Assembly: GCA_963931865.1 (NCBI GenBank)
Contig: OZ007505.1
Location: 22,048,074 to 22,112,073 of the forward strand
From: Axinella damicornis
Lineage: Eukaryota > Porifera > Demospongiae > Axinellida > Axinellidae
Direction: 5' to 3'
Length of the DNA: 64,000 bases
This document shows positions 31,611 to 54,430 of this stretch, one piece after another. Position 1 is the stretch's first letter. Each line of letters begins with the position of its first letter. Both the position numbers and the translations under genes were made by a program. The notes beneath the pieces were generated by a model. It was not told the DNA's origin and made no database searches. It was given only the letters and a program-made list of their open reading frames with translations.

Positions 31611-33587
31611 ATGCCCTGGTTTTGTCACAAGTCATCTCATAAGAGATCGAAGACCAAAGTTGGTAGTGTTGTGGCATCTAAAGAGGACAGTAATGTCTCA
31701 AGCAGCAGAGCCTCATTTGCCGTCGTTCTCCAAGATTTTGAAGCTTCCATTTCGGATGAGTTGAGCATTCAGCGGGGGATACTTGTTGAAACATTGTACA
31801 CCGATGGAAGTTGGCAGTATGTCAGAGATATGGACGGGCAGTGTGGGTACATCCCAAACAGCTTCTGCTACAACCTTGCCCAGATGAAGTCAAGACAGAT
31901 GGACTTCAGGGAAGGCTCGAGATCCTTGGTGCCAAAGCCAAGACCAAAGACGATCCATGTGAGTGAACTGTCCCAGCCTGCGTCCCAGGATGTGGGTGCT
32001 GGCTACTCCCAGAACCGACCCTTGGACACAACAACTCCATCACAAGTCGAGAGCTGCCAGACTACAACTCTCGATCGGCTATCAGGAACGGTCAGAATGT
32101 TGGAACCTGATGCAGTAGAGCAGCAAGATGGTGAAGGGAGGGGGCAAGACAGTGAAGGCAGAGGACAAGACTGCGAAACGAGGGGTCAAGAGGGTGAAGG
32201 GAGGGGGCAAGAGGGTGAAAGGAGCTCTGGAAATGGATGTGTTTCAACCGAGCAGGCAAACGGTGCATCCCAGACTCTGCACAGCGTGAGCGAGTGTCCT
32301 GCCTCTGTGCACTCCATAACCGTACAAACCAGAGCGGAAACAAGTGTAACGGCCTGTAGCACACACTCTGAACCCAAGCCTAAGAGGCACCCCAAGCGGC
32401 CACCCCTGCGCAGAGCTTTCTCCTACCAAGAGGCAGTGATAACTGCAGATGAGAACTTGTATGGGCTCACAGCTGGAATCAAGCCTTCGGATATTGAAAG
32501 CACTCCGTCCAAAACACAGGAAGAAGCGAGAGGAGGAAACCACTATGATACGTTGGAGAGCATTCGCAGTGGAGTGAGCCACGTCACTGAGTATGACTTG
32601 ACTGATGACGTCTTTTTACCCGAAACAAAGAAGCCACTTGGCATATACCAGTGTCTAGACGGTTACAGTCCAAAGTTTGGAGGAGAGATTCGACTCCAAC
32701 GGAACGAACTCGTCATCATGCTCGAGTTGGGTCACGGGGAGTGGGCGTGGGTTCTCACCAGCGCCAACATTGAGGGGCTGATCCCCAAGCACTTGCTGGC
32801 CAAGTACCAACCAGGAATGAACGTGTCTGCTTGTGCCAGCAGTCAGGCCAGCATCAGCACTCAAACGGAGCTCATTGTCACTGCTCCTGTCCTCAAGCAC
32901 ATCACACCCTCTCCGAACACCAGTGTTTGCAATGCCAGTGTGAGGTCCCTCGCTTCGAGACCAAGTCCCCGGAAGAGGCATATGGGAGTGGGAGAAGTCA
33001 GAGAGGACGCCGAGCCCAGGAGGGAGCCGATCACCAGTGCCGCAGTGCAACCTGAGAGTCAACGCCTCTCACCTCCGGAGTGGTTCAACACCACTGACTC
33101 ACGGGATCAAACTCCCCAGCCTCTCAACACCAGCACTCCAAAAGTCCAGAAGCGCGCCACGGATAACTCTGCGTGTGTGCAGAGCGTGCAATCTCTTGCC
33201 CAGTCCTCGTCCAAGCTCTCATCCAGCAGCAGGTTGTGTCTAGACCCCCCAATGCAAGAGCACCGTCGCGCCGTGAGAGCAATCAACTTTGAAGTGGAAA
33301 ACGACACCATCAGCACGCTCTCAACGCGGCGCAGACTCCACCAGACACCAGTACTCTCTGCCATTTGTGATTACATCCCTCCGGGAACTGCCAAAAACTG
33401 CCTCTCACTTGCAAAGGGTGATATTCTGTACATACAGCCCCACATGCAATACCCCAAGGGCTGGATGTGGGTATGGCACTCAACACAAAAGACTTTCGGC
33501 TACGTTCCTAAGAACACAGTAGGCTTCATGTATCTTGTTCAGAGGAAACCCAAGAGGCGGACTGACACACTGGAGGATGCAGTGTAA
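31611..33587 (+). CDS. Three-SH3-domain adaptor-like protein, apparently intronless
   Basis: One uninterrupted frame runs for about 658 residues from ATG 31611 (MPWFCHKSSHKRSKTKVG); an upstream in-frame ATG at 31590 is possible. I see three SH3-like domains. The N-terminal one (about residues 35-90) contains FEASISDELSIQRGILVETL, WQYV and GYIPNSF. The middle one (about 340-400) contains LQRNELVIMLELGHGEWAWV and GLIPKHLL. The C-terminal one (about 585-645) contains LSLAKGDILYIQP, GWMWVWH and GYVPKNTV. Linkers are long, Ser/Pro/Gln-rich and presumably disordered. One has a heptad-like GEGRGQ[DE] repeat near residues 175-205, and another has a basic run KPKRHPKRPPLRR. SH3 domains bind PxxP peptides, so an adaptor role is inferred. 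I do not recognise an orthologous family. Lack of introns among intron-rich neighbours suggests either retroposition or a terminal exon. Confidence 0.75.
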   Translation: MPWFCHKSSHKRSKTKVGSVVASKEDSNVSSSRASFAVVLQDFEASISDELSIQRGILVETLYTDGSWQYVRDMDGQCGYIPNSFCYNLAQMKSRQMDFREGSRSLVPKPRPKTIHVSELSQPASQDVGAGYSQNRPLDTTTPSQVESCQTTTLDRLSGTVRMLEPDAVEQQDGEGRGQDSEGRGQDCETRGQEGEGRGQEGERSSGNGCVSTEQANGASQTLHSVSECPASVHSITVQTRAETSVTACSTHSEPKPKRHPKRPPLRRAFSYQEAVITADENLYGLTAGIKPSDIESTPSKTQEEARGGNHYDTLESIRSGVSHVTEYDLTDDVFLPETKKPLGIYQCLDGYSPKFGGEIRLQRNELVIMLELGHGEWAWVLTSANIEGLIPKHLLAKYQPGMNVSACASSQASISTQTELIVTAPVLKHITPSPNTSVCNASVRSLASRPSPRKRHMGVGEVREDAEPRREPITSAAVQPESQRLSPPEWFNTTDSRDQTPQPLNTSTPKVQKRATDNSACVQSVQSLAQSSSKLSSSSRLCLDPPMQEHRRAVRAINFEVENDTISTLSTRRRLHQTPVLSAICDYIPPGTAKNCLSLAKGDILYIQPHMQYPKGWMWVWHSTQKTFGYVPKNTVGFMYLVQRKPKRRTDTLEDAV

Positions 33588-34315
33588 GGTTCAAACAACA
33601 TCATGTTCAGTGCATGTACTGTTGAGGTCAGCTGCTGTCCATGTTTTGTATACAGGCCAGTTAAGATTCCACTCACCCCCATATGTATATATTTCACGTT
33701 GTACATTGAGTGAGCAAATACCAGCTTATAATGGAGTACCTTGTGAGCTAGATTCTTTATTAGGCTGGTGTTCTTTACCAAATCAATAGCTATAACTCAT
33801 TATGTTGTATCAGCTTGTGATATATCTGATTGTAAAGTATCATTATCAACGCTTTCACTTGAAAGGATTAATTTTGCTACCAATAGATTGCAGCGCTGTT
33901 ATGAATTTGTTATCCAGTTTTCCCAAGTTGATGGCATTGGGCTAGCCTCGTTCCCAGTACAGACTCTCAGTGGCCTGGGAACGAGGCCACAGGCATTGAG
34001 ATCAACATCACTCCAAATAATAATTATGCAATTAGAGGATAACAGACTCCAGTCTAGATGCTGAATCTGCACGTCCCTCCCATATCGGCCTCCCATATCG
34101 GCCTCCCATATCGGTCGGTCCCTCTGATTGGTCAGTGCAGAGCACATGTTCTCACTATCTGTGTATTACTCGCTGATATTTACTACCAAGCAATTATTAC
34201 TAAATACACACACTTGAGTCACACCTGGTTCACACAAGTATTCATTGATATGTCACATTTGAGATGGAAAACATAGCAGCTGTATATACACACACATGGG
34301 AACTGGAGTAATGAG
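33588..34315. other. Convergent 3' region of the SH3 and CFAP92-like genes
   Basis: Contains a TAGCCTCGTTCCCAG foldback (33943-33988), three CCTCCCATATCGG direct repeats (34076-34115) and AT-rich sequence. There is no gene. Confidence 0.5.
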
Positions 34316-46450
<12,135 letters not shown>

Positions 46451-46682
46451 CTCTGAAAACCAACGACGAATCTACGATTCAACTTAGGTATACGCTTCCA
46501 TGGCAACACATGCAACCGTACCGACCGATCGACTGCATGCATGCCCCGCCCCCAAACGGTTAAGTGAACTTTGACCTTCTGCTATCTGCATGTGATGTGA
46601 GTTGGCCTTGGAGATCTGTGCAGCTACATCGATGGGGAAACTCGCCTGTACCTCTTGTCGCACTGAAAGATAACACTGGTCT
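46451..46682. promoter_or_regulatory. Head-to-head promoter region, CFAP92-like / COX16
   Basis: Only about 230 bp separate the two start codons. The stretch includes CCGATCGACTGCATGCATGC and a GC-box-like CCCCGCCCCC near 46544. A shared bidirectional promoter is inferred from spacing; no TATA element is evident. Confidence 0.5.
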
Positions 46683-46982
46683 ATGAGGATGGTGAGCACC
46701 TACCAGAGGCTCTCCACATACCTGAAGCGGAGCAAGTTCTTCCGATTTGGTGTCCCCATGATCTCCTTTGTGGTGCTTGGGTCCTTTGGTCTGGCTGAGT
46801 TCACCTCCATCAAGGTGAAGAGGAGGGACGAGAAGAACCGTATGCTCACTGCCGAGGAGACACTGAGCTTTCGTAAGAAAGTGACGAAGGTGGATGTCGA
46901 GGAGGAGTTTGTGAAGCTACAGAGAGAGCTGGACATTGAAGAGTGGGAGAACAAGAGAGGGCCGAGGCCGTGGGAGGAGTGA
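46683..46982 (+). CDS. COX16: COX16-like cytochrome c oxidase assembly factor
   Basis: A 99-residue single-exon gene. COX16 is a small mitochondrial inner-membrane protein that assists copper and COX2 module assembly of complex IV. Evidence in sequence: a basic N-terminus (YQRLSTYLKRSKFFRF), one hydrophobic segment GVPMISFVVLGSFGLAEF at about residues 20-37, a charged region and the family-typical C-terminal WENKRGPRPWEE. The length matches animal COX16 (about 100). Two ATGs are in frame two codons apart (46683 and 46689), and either could start. It diverges from the CFAP92-like gene across about 230 bp. Confidence 0.92.
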   Translation: MRMVSTYQRLSTYLKRSKFFRFGVPMISFVVLGSFGLAEFTSIKVKRRDEKNRMLTAEETLSFRKKVTKVDVEEEFVKLQRELDIEEWENKRGPRPWEE

Positions 46983-47553
46983 CCCACTAGTGTATGTCCG
47001 GATGTTTCTCTTCACAACCATATCAGATCACTTCTCAAAAAGAATGGTATTCAGGATAGGAGGGGGAGTTCGATTGTGCTGATAATGTTATTAAAGCAAC
47101 CCTTCAGTTATATGCATGTATTATGAGGCGTACAACCATTAAGGTCACAGAACTACCAAACAGACAGTAGGCATTAGTCTCTCATCTAGTGCTGCTTGTA
47201 GGCCAGTGCTGGCTAGTTATTTATATATCGATCACCATAACAGCTCACGCAGACAGCAAAGTGTATTTTGTACTATAAATTGAAGACACCATTTGTAAAC
47301 TTTTTTTGCGTAAATCGTCAAAATTCAGAAAAAGAATTTTCGTCAAGGTGTATGTATAAAACACAAGCACAGCTACAGCAACCACCTAGCCTCATTCCCA
47401 GGCCTTACTGCAAGCAGATCAAAACTGGTGGTGTAGAAGGCCTAGGAACGAGGCTAGCAACCACTACAAATGGACATCTATAATCCGATGGAATTATAAA
47501 ATAATACTTCTCATGTATGCGATCTCTGCCACCCGTTGTGGCCTTGAATTGAG
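46983..47553. other. COX16 / SGNH-1 convergent region
   Basis: AT-rich 570 bp. It includes a complete foldback 47386-47458 (TAGCCTCATTCCCAGGCCTT against AAGGCCTAGGAACGAGGCTA) with GATCAAAACTGG-type inner sequence. That inner sequence is shared with the elements near 55330 and 56171. Confidence 0.6.
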
Positions 47554-48889
47554 TCATAAATACTTTTCTAGTGCATCAAATATGATCTCAGCCATCCGGT
47601 CATAGCCATGTGGAGTGCAGTGCAACCCATCACACCAGAACCTAATAGGGTCGTGGAGCGTCACGGGAAAGATCCCAACCTGGTAAACATGAGCAGCTGT
47701 CTTACTTCTTCCGTTCCTCTGGGCTGAGAGTTGCATGCGGCAGCTCATTGAACACGTCTACACAGATGGACTGACCGCCACTCGTCGCACAGTATTCCCT
47801 ACACATGGGGTCAAACATGCAAGGTCAAAGGTCAATGTGCAGTGTGAGAAGGAAGAGCCTACATACCTTAGTCCCGCATTCACCTTGGCTTTTCTGTTCC
47901 TCAGTGACTCACAACCAGGCATCTGTGGCCAATACAGTAAATATAGTAGTCTGGGAACCAGACTACAGATAAACAGCTGTCCTACTTGTCTAGTCTCGGT
48001 CCCAGACCCAAACCAACCCCAATACGGATCGCTTCCAGTACTGGGCGCTCCTTCCCCACTCGCGACACTGGAAACAATCCGTGCTGGGGTTGGTTTACCC
48101 TCGTTCCCAGGCTCCCCCTGTGCGTGGTGGGATGGTTTAGGTCTAGACCAAGACTACTACATTTTCATACCAGTTCCAGAGCAAACTGAGGAATCGTCAG
48201 CACTGCCGTCCTGGCCCCAGTTGCTCTCGCTCGGTCATGCATTTGGCTGAGGGCAGCCAGTAGCTTGTCTGCGTCTGCACCTGTCCCCAGATCATTGGTT
48301 CCTGGAAGAGCAAAATGTGTCTGGAGATGTGCAGGCAGGCAATTGCCAGCTGTGCGCACCTCCCAGAATGACGATCCAGTTGTAGCTGGACTTGGCGTCG
48401 GTCAATGTCTTCTCAAGTCTGTTGACCATGGTGTCGATCACCATCTCCCCCGATACACCCATTGTATCCACCTTGGGTGGGGTGTGTGGGTGAATGTGCA
48501 CATGTAGGTGTGGGTGGTGAGGGTGGTGAGGGGGGGGGGGGGGAGTGTGGTCTGGTTTCAGCTCAGTACATGCACAGAATTGCCTCAACCACCCCGGCCT
48601 CGGTTGTCAGGTGCACTGGGTGGGTGACTGTGAGATTTATACTCACCTCAACAGGTTTTTTGAGGTGTTCTGACAGGAGCTCTCTCAGCCGCTGAGAGTA
48701 TGGATACATTACGAAAGGAGTTGTGTAGCCCTGTTAGGGACGTGGACACGTCATCGTCATGCCAAAATTCCTATAGTTTCATGACATGAACATCATGCAA
48801 GACTGCAGACTGCCGTAGCAGAGCAACCAGCTGTAATACGTTACCTCCGTCAGGCTATCTCCAAAGCACAGGAGTCGCATGGACGACAT
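47554..48889 (-). CDS. SGNH/GDSL hydrolase, copy 1
   Basis: Small esterase/lipase-fold enzyme. Approximate exons (minus) are 48889-48846, 48735-48652, 48471-48362, 48307-48172, 47930-47875, 47806-47708 and 47685-47554. The N-terminus is MSSMRLLCFGDSLTE, so block I GDSL with its nucleophile Ser begins about residue 10, with no signal peptide visible. Block III reads ILGGTNDLG across an exon junction. Block V is FWCDGLHCTPHGYDRM, with the D-x-x-H pair of the catalytic triad, and the C-terminus is IFDALEKYL. The protein is about 230 residues, in range for single-domain SGNH hydrolases. Substrate cannot be inferred; isoamyl-acetate-esterase-like enzymes are a comparison only. It lies in tandem with a paralog. 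Confidence 0.85.
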
Positions 48890-49375
48890 CTTCGGATGGC
48901 GGAGTTCTTAGTATGTCTATGACGTAATGATGAGGTTATAACGCAACGTATAAAATTAACAACCACAGAACGAGCCCCGCCCCCGTAATTTTAGCGATCG
49001 ATTAGCGCGCGCCCCAGCGGCGCGGGTCGCTTCACCCCGCTCTTTTTTGCACATGAGCGCACTGCGCTGCATCATCCATCGATGGCTGCATGTACATCAT
49101 GGATAATACACACTAACGTTAGTGTGTATTATCCATGATGTACACTGCACACAGTCTCGCGTGGCCCAGACCCTTTCCTGCAGCGACTAATCGCCGCAGG
49201 AAAGGGTCTGGGCCACGCAAGACTATGCTGTTCATAGACTTGAGAATATTCTGTCTGTCACGAGATTCACATACACGTACAATCAGCAACTGAGGACCTC
49301 ATGAGTCGCCTGTGGAACAGATGGTGCTCCTGGTGGAGCTATTCATAATATAGCAAGCTGGTAGAATCAAATGAA
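48890..49375. promoter_or_regulatory. SGNH-1 upstream region with two strong hairpins
   Basis: The 485 bp between the two hydrolase genes holds a near-perfect palindrome at 49093-49143, with arms ACATCATGGATAATACACAC and GTGTGTATTATCCATGATGT around AACGTTAG. A second hairpin spans 49157-49219 (CGTGGCCCAGACCCTTTCCT against AGGAAAGGGTCTGGGCCACG). GC-rich AGCGCGCGCC is near 49003. Confidence 0.75.
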
Positions 49376-52300
49376 TCATAAGTCACTGTGAAGAAGATGC
49401 TTCTTCAGGGCATCAAATACTATCTCTGCCATTCTGTCATAGCCTTGGGCAGTGCAGTGCAGAGCATCACACCAGTACCTTCACAGGAGAGATGGTGTAG
49501 ACGAAGTGTACGTACATTATGTCACGTACACATCATGACTGTACTACTTCACTCTCATTCCCAGGCCCCAACCCCAGCCCATTCTTGCTCCCAGGCACCA
49601 GCCCATTCTTGCTCCCAGGCACCAGCCCATTCTTGCTCCCAGGCACCAGCCCATTCTTGTTCCCAGGCACCAGCCCATTCTTGCACCCAGGCACCAGCCC
49701 ATTCTTGCTCCCAGGCACCAGCCCATTCTTGCTCCCAGGCACCAGCCCATTCTTGCTCCCAGGCACCAGCCCATTCTTGCTCCCAGGCACCAGCCCATTC
49801 TTGCTCCCAGGCACCAGCCCATTCTTGCTCCCAGGCACCAGCCCATTCTTGCTCTCAGGCCCCAGCCCATTCTTGTTCCCAGGCACCAGCCCATTCTTGC
49901 TCCCAGGCACCAGCCCATTCTTGCTCCCAGGCACCAGCCCATTCTTGCTCCCAGGCACCAGCCCATTCTTGCTCCCAGGCCCCAGCCCATTCTTGCTCCC
50001 AGGCACCAGCCCATTCTTGCTCCCAGGCACCAGCCCATTCTTGCTCCCAGGCACCAGTCCATTCTTGCTCCCAGGCACCAGCCCATTCTTGCTCCCAGGC
50101 CCCACCAGCCCATTCTTGCTCCCAGGCACCAGTCCATTCTTGCTCCCAGGCACCAGCCCATTCTTGCTCCCAGGCCCCAGCCCATTCTTGCACCCAGGCA
50201 CCAGCCCATTCTTGCTCCCAGGCACCAGTCCATTCTTGCTCCCAGGCACCAGCCCATTCTTGCTCCCAGGCCCCACCAGCCCATTCTTGCTCCCAGGCAC
50301 CAGTCCATTCTTGCTCCCAGGCACCAGCCCATTCTTGCTCCCAGGCCCCAGCCCATTCTTGCACCCAGGCACCAGCCCATTCTTGCTCCCAGGCACCAGC
50401 CCATTCTTGCTCCCAGGCACCAGCCCATTCTTGCTCCCAGGCACCAGCCCATTCTTGCTCTCAGGCACCAGCCCATTCTTGCTCCCAGGCACCAGCCCAT
50501 TCTTGCTCCCAGGCCCCACCAGCCCATTCTTGCTCCCAGGCACCAGTCCATTCTTGCTCCCAGGCACCAGCCCATTCTTGCTCCCAGGCCCCAGCCCATT
50601 CTTGCACCCAGGCACCAGCCCATTCTTGCTCCCAGGCACCAGTCCATTCTTGCTCCCAGGCACCAGCCCATTCTTGCTCCCAGGCCCCACCAGCCCATTC
50701 TTGCTCCCAGGCACCAGTCCATTCTTGCTCCCAGGCACCAGCCCATTCTTGCTCCCAGGCCCCAGCCCATTCTTGCACCCAGGCACCAGCCCATTCTTGC
50801 ACCCAGGCACCAGCCCATTCTTGCTCCCAGGCACCAGCCCATTCTTGCTCCCAGGCACCAGCCCATTCTTGCTCCCAGGCACCAGCCCATTCTTGCTCTC
50901 AGGCACCAGTCCATTCTTGTTCCCAGGCACCAGCCCATTCTTGTTCCCAGGCACCAGCCCATTCTTGCTCCCAGGCACCAGCCCATTCTTGCTCCCAGGC
51001 ACCAGCCCATTCTTGCTCCCAGGCACCAGCCCATTCTTGCTCCCAGGCACCAGTCCAGTTTCGTCACTTGCGATATGGAAACACAGGCTGGGTGGCCTGG
51101 GAACGAGGCTGTCATGTACTGATCATGAACCATGCAGATCCGATTCAAAAAGTTCATTAATTTTGTTGGGGCATACATAAAGTCAGCCCTGGAACACATC
51201 TATGGTCTGTGTACAGCCGGTCCTCATGCAGTGTGTACAGCTGGTCCTCATGCAGTTTGGTACGCACACTGCAGGATGTTTGCAATCAAGCCAGCTACAC
51301 CTTAGCCTCAAACCCAGGCACGGAGGATGCTGGGTTTGAGGTTAGCTACACCTCACCTTTTCCTCTCCTCTGGACTGAGTGCTGCGTGAGGTAGCTCGTT
51401 GTAGATGTCAACGAAGATGGACTGGCTCCCGCTGCCCTCGCAGTACTCCCTGCCACAGACAGACACAGAGTGCATGCAGAAAGGATCACAGACACAGAGT
51501 GCATGCAGAAGGATCACAGACACAGAGTGCATGCAGAAAGGATCACAGACACAGAGTGCATGCAGAAGGATCACAGACACAGAGTGCATGCAGAAGGATC
51601 ACAGACACAGAGTGCATGCAGAACGATCACAGACACAGAGTGCATGCAGAAGGATCACAGACACAGAGTGCATGCAGAAGGATCACAGACACAGAGTGCA
51701 TGCAGAAGGATCACAGACACAGAGTGCATGCAGAACGATCACAGACACAGAGTGCATGCAGAAGGATCACAGACACAGAGTGCATGCAGAAGGATCACAG
51801 ACAGAGTGCATGCAGAAGGATCACAGACACAGAGTGCATGCAGAAGGATCACAGACACAGAGTGCATGCAGAAGGATCACAGACACAGAGCGCATGCAGA
51901 AGGATCACAGACACAGAGTGCATGCAGAAGGATCACAGACACAGAGCGCATGCAGAAGGATCACAGACACAGAGTGCATGCAGAAGGATCACAGACACAG
52001 AGTGCATGCAGAAGGATCACAGACACAGAGTGCATGCAGAGTGCATGCAGAAGGATCACAGACAGAGTGCATGCAGAAGGATCACAGACACAGAGCGCAT
52101 GCAGAAGGATCACAGACACAGAGTGCATGCAGAAGGATCACAGACACAGAGTGCATGCAGAAGGATCACAGACACAGAGCGCATGCAGAAGGATCACAGA
52201 CACAGAGTGCATGCAGAAGGATCACAGACACAGAGTGCATGCAGAAGGATCACAGACACAGAGTGCATGCAGAAGGATCACAGACACAGAGCGCATGCAG

Positions 52301-54379
52301 AAGGATCACAGACACAGAGTGCATGCAGAAGGATCACAGACACAGAGTGCATGCAGAAGGATCACAGACACAGAGTGCATGCAGAAGGATCACAGACACA
52401 GAGCGCATGCAGAAGGATCACAGACACAGAGTGCATGCAGAGTGCATGCAGAAGGATCACAGACAGAGTGCATGCAGAAGGATCACAGACACAGAGTGCA
52501 TGCAGAAGGATCACAGACACAGAGTGCATGCAGAAGGATCACAGACACAGAGCGCATGCAGAAGGATCACAGACACAGAGTGCATGCAGAAGGATCACAG
52601 ACACAGAGCGCATGCAGAAGGATCACAGACACAGAGTGCATGCAGAAGGATCACAGACACAGAGCGCATGCAGAAGGATCACAGACACAGAGTGCATGCA
52701 GAAGGATCACAGACACAGAGTGCATGCAGAAAGGATCACAGACAGATGAGTGGACTGAGGTCAAAGGTGTACGGCCATCCCAAATAAGACCTTAGCTTCC
52801 TGTCCACTGTCTGCCCCTTTGCTGAAGGCACTGTACATTTTTGATGACAAACTAACTATTCTGCTAGTAGCTTATAGCTAGCTCACAGCTAGCTCACCTG
52901 AGCCCCTGGTTCACTATAGCCTTCCTGCTCTTCAGAGTCTCGCATCCGGGCATCTGAAAACAAGAATAATCACAATACACAGTCTATCACACCACGGCTA
53001 ACACAGTGTTTACCAGTTCCAGAGCAAACTGTGGAATCGTCAGCGCTGCCGTCCTGGCTCCAGTCGCCCTCGCTCTGTCATGCATTTGGCTGAGGGCAGC
53101 CAGTAGTTTGTCTGCCTCTGCACCAGTCCCCAGATCATTGGCTCCTGCAAGCAGCAATGCATTCACCTCACCAAGCATCAACTCTGATACCAGCTAATCA
53201 CCCCATTGTCAAACCGTTAAACTGGTGCACAAAATTTTAATGTGAGTCTTAAGTTTAAACTTGAAAAAGCATGCGGTACACTGGATAAAATACTTTGTTT
53301 AAATAACCCATAGAGTGGTTACTCTGGTTTCAGTGAACTCCCATGCACTGCAAACTAACCAGGTAACACTAGCAGATGATCCTAACTGGTAAGTATCATG
53401 AAGAGAATGGACAAACATGTCTACCATCTACCATTTCAAAGAGTCACTCCTTCAAATTCTGTCATGCTTCACAAAGAACAAACCTTTCCGTAAAAGCAAG
53501 GCAGACCTTGTCTACCAGCTGAAGTATATAAGTATGCATGTGCTTGGTAGCTACTCATCCAGTTAGTATGCATCAATTACCTCGTTAGTTTGCAGTGCAT
53601 GGGTTCACTGAAGCCAGTGTAACCACTATATGGATTATTACCCCGTGCGCATGCGCAGCAGGGGGTAGAGTGATCGGTTTGTCTGTCAGTCTGTCCATAG
53701 ATGTAGAGCGGTTTGAGCAGTGAAGGCCTTGTTGAAGGCTTATTTCAGGATAGAAGTGTCAGAATTCAGAAAATACTAGCGTCTACGTAACTCACAGACC
53801 AGAGATCTACTCGAGAGGCTGAGAAAAGCTGCGTGAAAGTCGTGTTTCTGATTTATACAACTTGACCACACCCTATTTCTAACATTACTGCCACAACTTA
53901 CGGTATCTCATTCTGCATGCTGATATCACTGTAAATCGTGGCCTAGCTATAGCCCATCGTGCATACTGTACGAATAATCGGTGGTAGGCCTATAGCTGTC
54001 AAGTCAAAGTTGCGCACGGGGTACGTGCTCTGCTGAGCACCTCTAGTTTTAACTTAGTATTTTTACACTGGAAAAAATACATATAGTGGTTACACTGGCT
54101 TCAGTGAACCCACACACACCCACACATTGTTCGCACAATATGAGGGTATGCATGTTCCTTATGAACTCGGGTCTCAGGTGGTCTACAATCCGTACAGCCA
54201 CTACATACCATGCTCCGTCTATTACTTATCGTAAGTTGTTGCTACCTCCTAAAATGAGAACCCAGTCGTACTGCTTTCCTTCCTCGCTCAGTATTCTGTC
54301 CAGTCTGTCAACCATGGAATCAATCACCTTCTCCCCAGATGCACCCCTGTTATCCACCTGTGTGAGCATTAACAATTGT

Positions 54380-54430
<51 letters not shown>

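Noticed and set aside
49388..51199. Open frames of 505-590 codons on both strands (QAPAHSCS, PGTSPFLL, GSKNGLVP repeats)
   Set aside because: They are translations of a 24-bp tandem repeat whose length is a multiple of 3. They lie inside an intron of the SGNH-2 gene and are open on both strands, with no signal, domain or splice support.
51379..52795. Three open frames of 441-460 codons (HRHRVHAEGSQTQ-type)
   Set aside because: They are translations of the 28-bp minisatellite in three frames at once, which is expected when the unit lacks stops. They have intronic context and no conserved domain.
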